64,000 nt of DNA from Streptomyces cathayae. GTDB taxonomy: Bacteria > Actinomycetota > Actinomycetes > Streptomycetales > Streptomycetaceae. Shown in pieces: positions 62,883 through 64,000 of this stretch. The stretch spans positions 62,001 to 126,000 of the forward strand of contig NZ_CP121682.1 of assembly GCF_029760955.1 (NCBI RefSeq), given 5' to 3'. Under the pieces are notes generated by a model, which did not search any database, was not told the origin of the DNA, and saw only the letters and a list, made by a program, of their open reading frames with translations. Each line of letters opens with the position of its first letter. Within the stretch, counting starts at the first letter, position 1. A program made the translations under genes and the position numbers.

Positions 62883-64000
62883 GTGCGTTTTCAGCTGCTC
62901 GGCCCACTCAGCATCACCGACGGTTGCGATGTGGCCGTCCTTCCGCCGGCCAAACCGACGTCACTGCTGGCGGCGCTGCTGGTCCGCCCCGGCGAGGTGG
63001 TCCCGACGCAGCGTCTCCGGCAGGCCGTCTGGGGCGACGAGCAGCCGGCGACGGCGAAGGCGGCCCTGCAGAGTTGCGTCCTGCGGTTGCGCCGCCTCTT
63101 CGCGAAGTACGACATAGAGGAACAGGCGGTGGTCGCGGTCGCCGGGGGCTACCGTCTCCCGGCCGACGGCGACACCCTGGACCTGCTGCACTTCCGTGGC
63201 CTGGTGGCCGAAGCGGCCGGAGCGGGAGAGTCCGAACTCCCCTTGCTGCGCACGGCACTCGACCTGTGGCAAGGGCCGCTTCTCGCCAACGTCCCCTCCG
63301 AACTGCTGCACCGCGACGAGGTGCCCCGGCTGGTCGAGGAGCGCCTGCGCGTCCTGGAACGCGTCTGCGAGATCCAGTTGGCCCGGGGACAGTCCCGCGA
63401 GGTCCTGGTGGACCTCTGGGAGGCCACGCGCACCCACCCCCAGCACGAAGGTCTCGCCGCCCAGTTGATGCGGGCGCTGTACCGGGCGGGGCGGCAGATC
63501 GAGGCGCTGGCCGAGTACCGGAGGATCAGGACGCACCTCCGGGAGGAGCTCGGCGTCGACCCCGGCGCGGAACTGCAGGGCCTGGAACTGGCCATCCTGC
63601 GGGGCGACGAACCCCGGGGCCCGGCCCTGGAGGCCGCACCGCTCACCCTCACCCCGCACGCGGCGCCCGCGGTGGCCGACGCCGCGCCCGGCGCTCCTGC
63701 GGCCCGGGGGGAGAACACCCCCTCCGGCGGGCCCGTCCTCCCCGGCGACGGCCGTCCGCCCTCCGGGCCGGCGCATCCGCCGGGGCCCAGGCTGCCCCAT
63801 GTCCCCGGCTTCACCGGCCGCACCCGTGAGACCGCCGACCTGGTGAGCCACCTGAGCGGCGAGGACCGAAGGGACGGGCGGACGGACGCCGACCCGGTGA
63901 TCGCGGTGATCTCCGGAGGCCCGGGGATGGGCAAGACCGCGCTGGCCCTGCACACCGCGCAGTTGGTGGCGGACCGGTACCCCGCGGGGGGCGTACTGCT
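62883..64000 (+). CDS. AfsR/SARP-type regulator with NTPase domain (3' part beyond window)
   Basis: Starts with GTG at 62883 (VRFQLLGPLSITDGCDVAVL). Residues 1-92 are the OmpR-like DNA-binding domain of SARPs (LRQAVWGDEQPATAKAALQS, YRLPADGDTLDLLHFRGLVA). Residues 95-240 are the bacterial transcriptional activation domain (LAQLMRALYRAGRQIEALAE, LREELGVDPGAELQGLELAI). After a Pro/Ala linker an NB-ARC-type ATPase begins: FTGRTRETADLVSHLSGED and Walker A SGGPGMGKTALALHTA near residue 345. The frame is cut at the window edge. Position beside the precursor suggests it activates the RiPP cluster. Confidence 0.9.
   Translation, partial: MRFQLLGPLSITDGCDVAVLPPAKPTSLLAALLVRPGEVVPTQRLRQAVWGDEQPATAKAALQSCVLRLRRLFAKYDIEEQAVVAVAGGYRLPADGDTLDLLHFRGLVAEAAGAGESELPLLRTALDLWQGPLLANVPSELLHRDEVPRLVEERLRVLERVCEIQLARGQSREVLVDLWEATRTHPQHEGLAAQLMRALYRAGRQIEALAEYRRIRTHLREELGVDPGAELQGLELAILRGDEPRGPALEAAPLTLTPHAAPAVADAAPGAPAARGENTPSGGPVLPGDGRPPSGPAHPPGPRLPHVPGFTGRTRETADLVSHLSGEDRRDGRTDADPVIAVISGGPGMGKTALALHTAQLVADRYPAGGVL

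Overview
The window is high-GC actinobacterial DNA and almost certainly a Streptomyces chromosome arm. The evidence is third-position GC bias, GTG/TTG starts with purine-rich Shine-Dalgarno sites, a complete isorenieratene-type crt cluster, AfsR/SARP, TerD, YceI and STAS/SpoIIE genes, and a broken copy of tpg, the gene for the telomere terminal protein. The tpg remnant and the density of insertion sequences suggest a near-telomeric position.

Region 1 (1-19.3 kb) is a decayed, IS-rich zone. It holds the 5' part of a sensor kinase, a truncated MutS-like ATPase, a frameshifted acyl-CoA ligase (PKS-loading-type) fragment, and IS256, IS4 and IS5 elements in various states. It also holds a glyoxalase-fold gene with an internal stop, a frameshifted tpg with an internally deleted IS5 in its 3' end, a fasciclin protein, an intact IS5 element with a 5-bp target duplication inside an older integrase fragment, a MerR-like regulator, a broken Excalibur protein, a lipoprotein and a sirtuin fragment. 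A secreted protein with eight 42-bp repeats (7.5-8.35 kb) has two truncated relatives at 12.7 and 18 kb that share 238 bp and 100 bp of identical sequence with it.

Region 2 (19.4-28.2 kb) has a TPR protein translationally coupled to a polyprenyl diphosphate synthase, a YceI-type isoprenoid-binding protein, an amino-acid permease, an aldo/keto reductase, and a protein with nine 11-residue repeats.

Region 3 (28.4-37.2 kb) is the carotenoid cluster. crtE-crtI-crtB-Rieske protein run rightwards and meet, head to head, a leftward operon of an oxidoreductase remnant-crtY-crtT-crtU. Together they would make GGPP, phytoene, lycopene, beta-carotene and then an aromatic carotenoid. The neighbouring 37.2-37.9 kb is decayed and contains a sortase-like remnant; no light-responsive regulator (LitR/LitS) is visible.

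Region 4 (37.9-55.5 kb) holds housekeeping and stress genes. They include a YbdK-type ligase, two SpoIIE phosphatases with PAS/GAF sensors, a STAS anti-anti-sigma factor, an Asp23 protein, DUF2945, DUF488 and an alkyltransferase-like protein. There are also two oxidoreductases, a cysteine-desulfurase-like enzyme, a nitrilase with a divergent LysR regulator, an OYE-type reductase with a divergent ArsR regulator, ASCH and TerD.

Region 5 (55.6-62.1 kb) is a five-gene leftward operon (asparaginase, polysaccharide-deacetylase-fold amidohydrolase, MFS transporter, two SDR dehydrogenases). It faces a LacI regulator across two identical 12-bp operator-like sites and looks like a catabolic unit for a cyclic imide or amide.

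Region 6 (62.1 kb to the end) begins a RiPP gene cluster: a 56-residue precursor whose last 21 residues are only Cys, Ser, Thr and one Ala, then a strong terminator and an AfsR-type regulator cut by the window edge. The modifying enzymes must lie further right.

A theme across the window is gene loss by internal deletion: at least five unrelated genes keep both ends but lack the middle. All function calls are from reading the sequence; no database search was possible.
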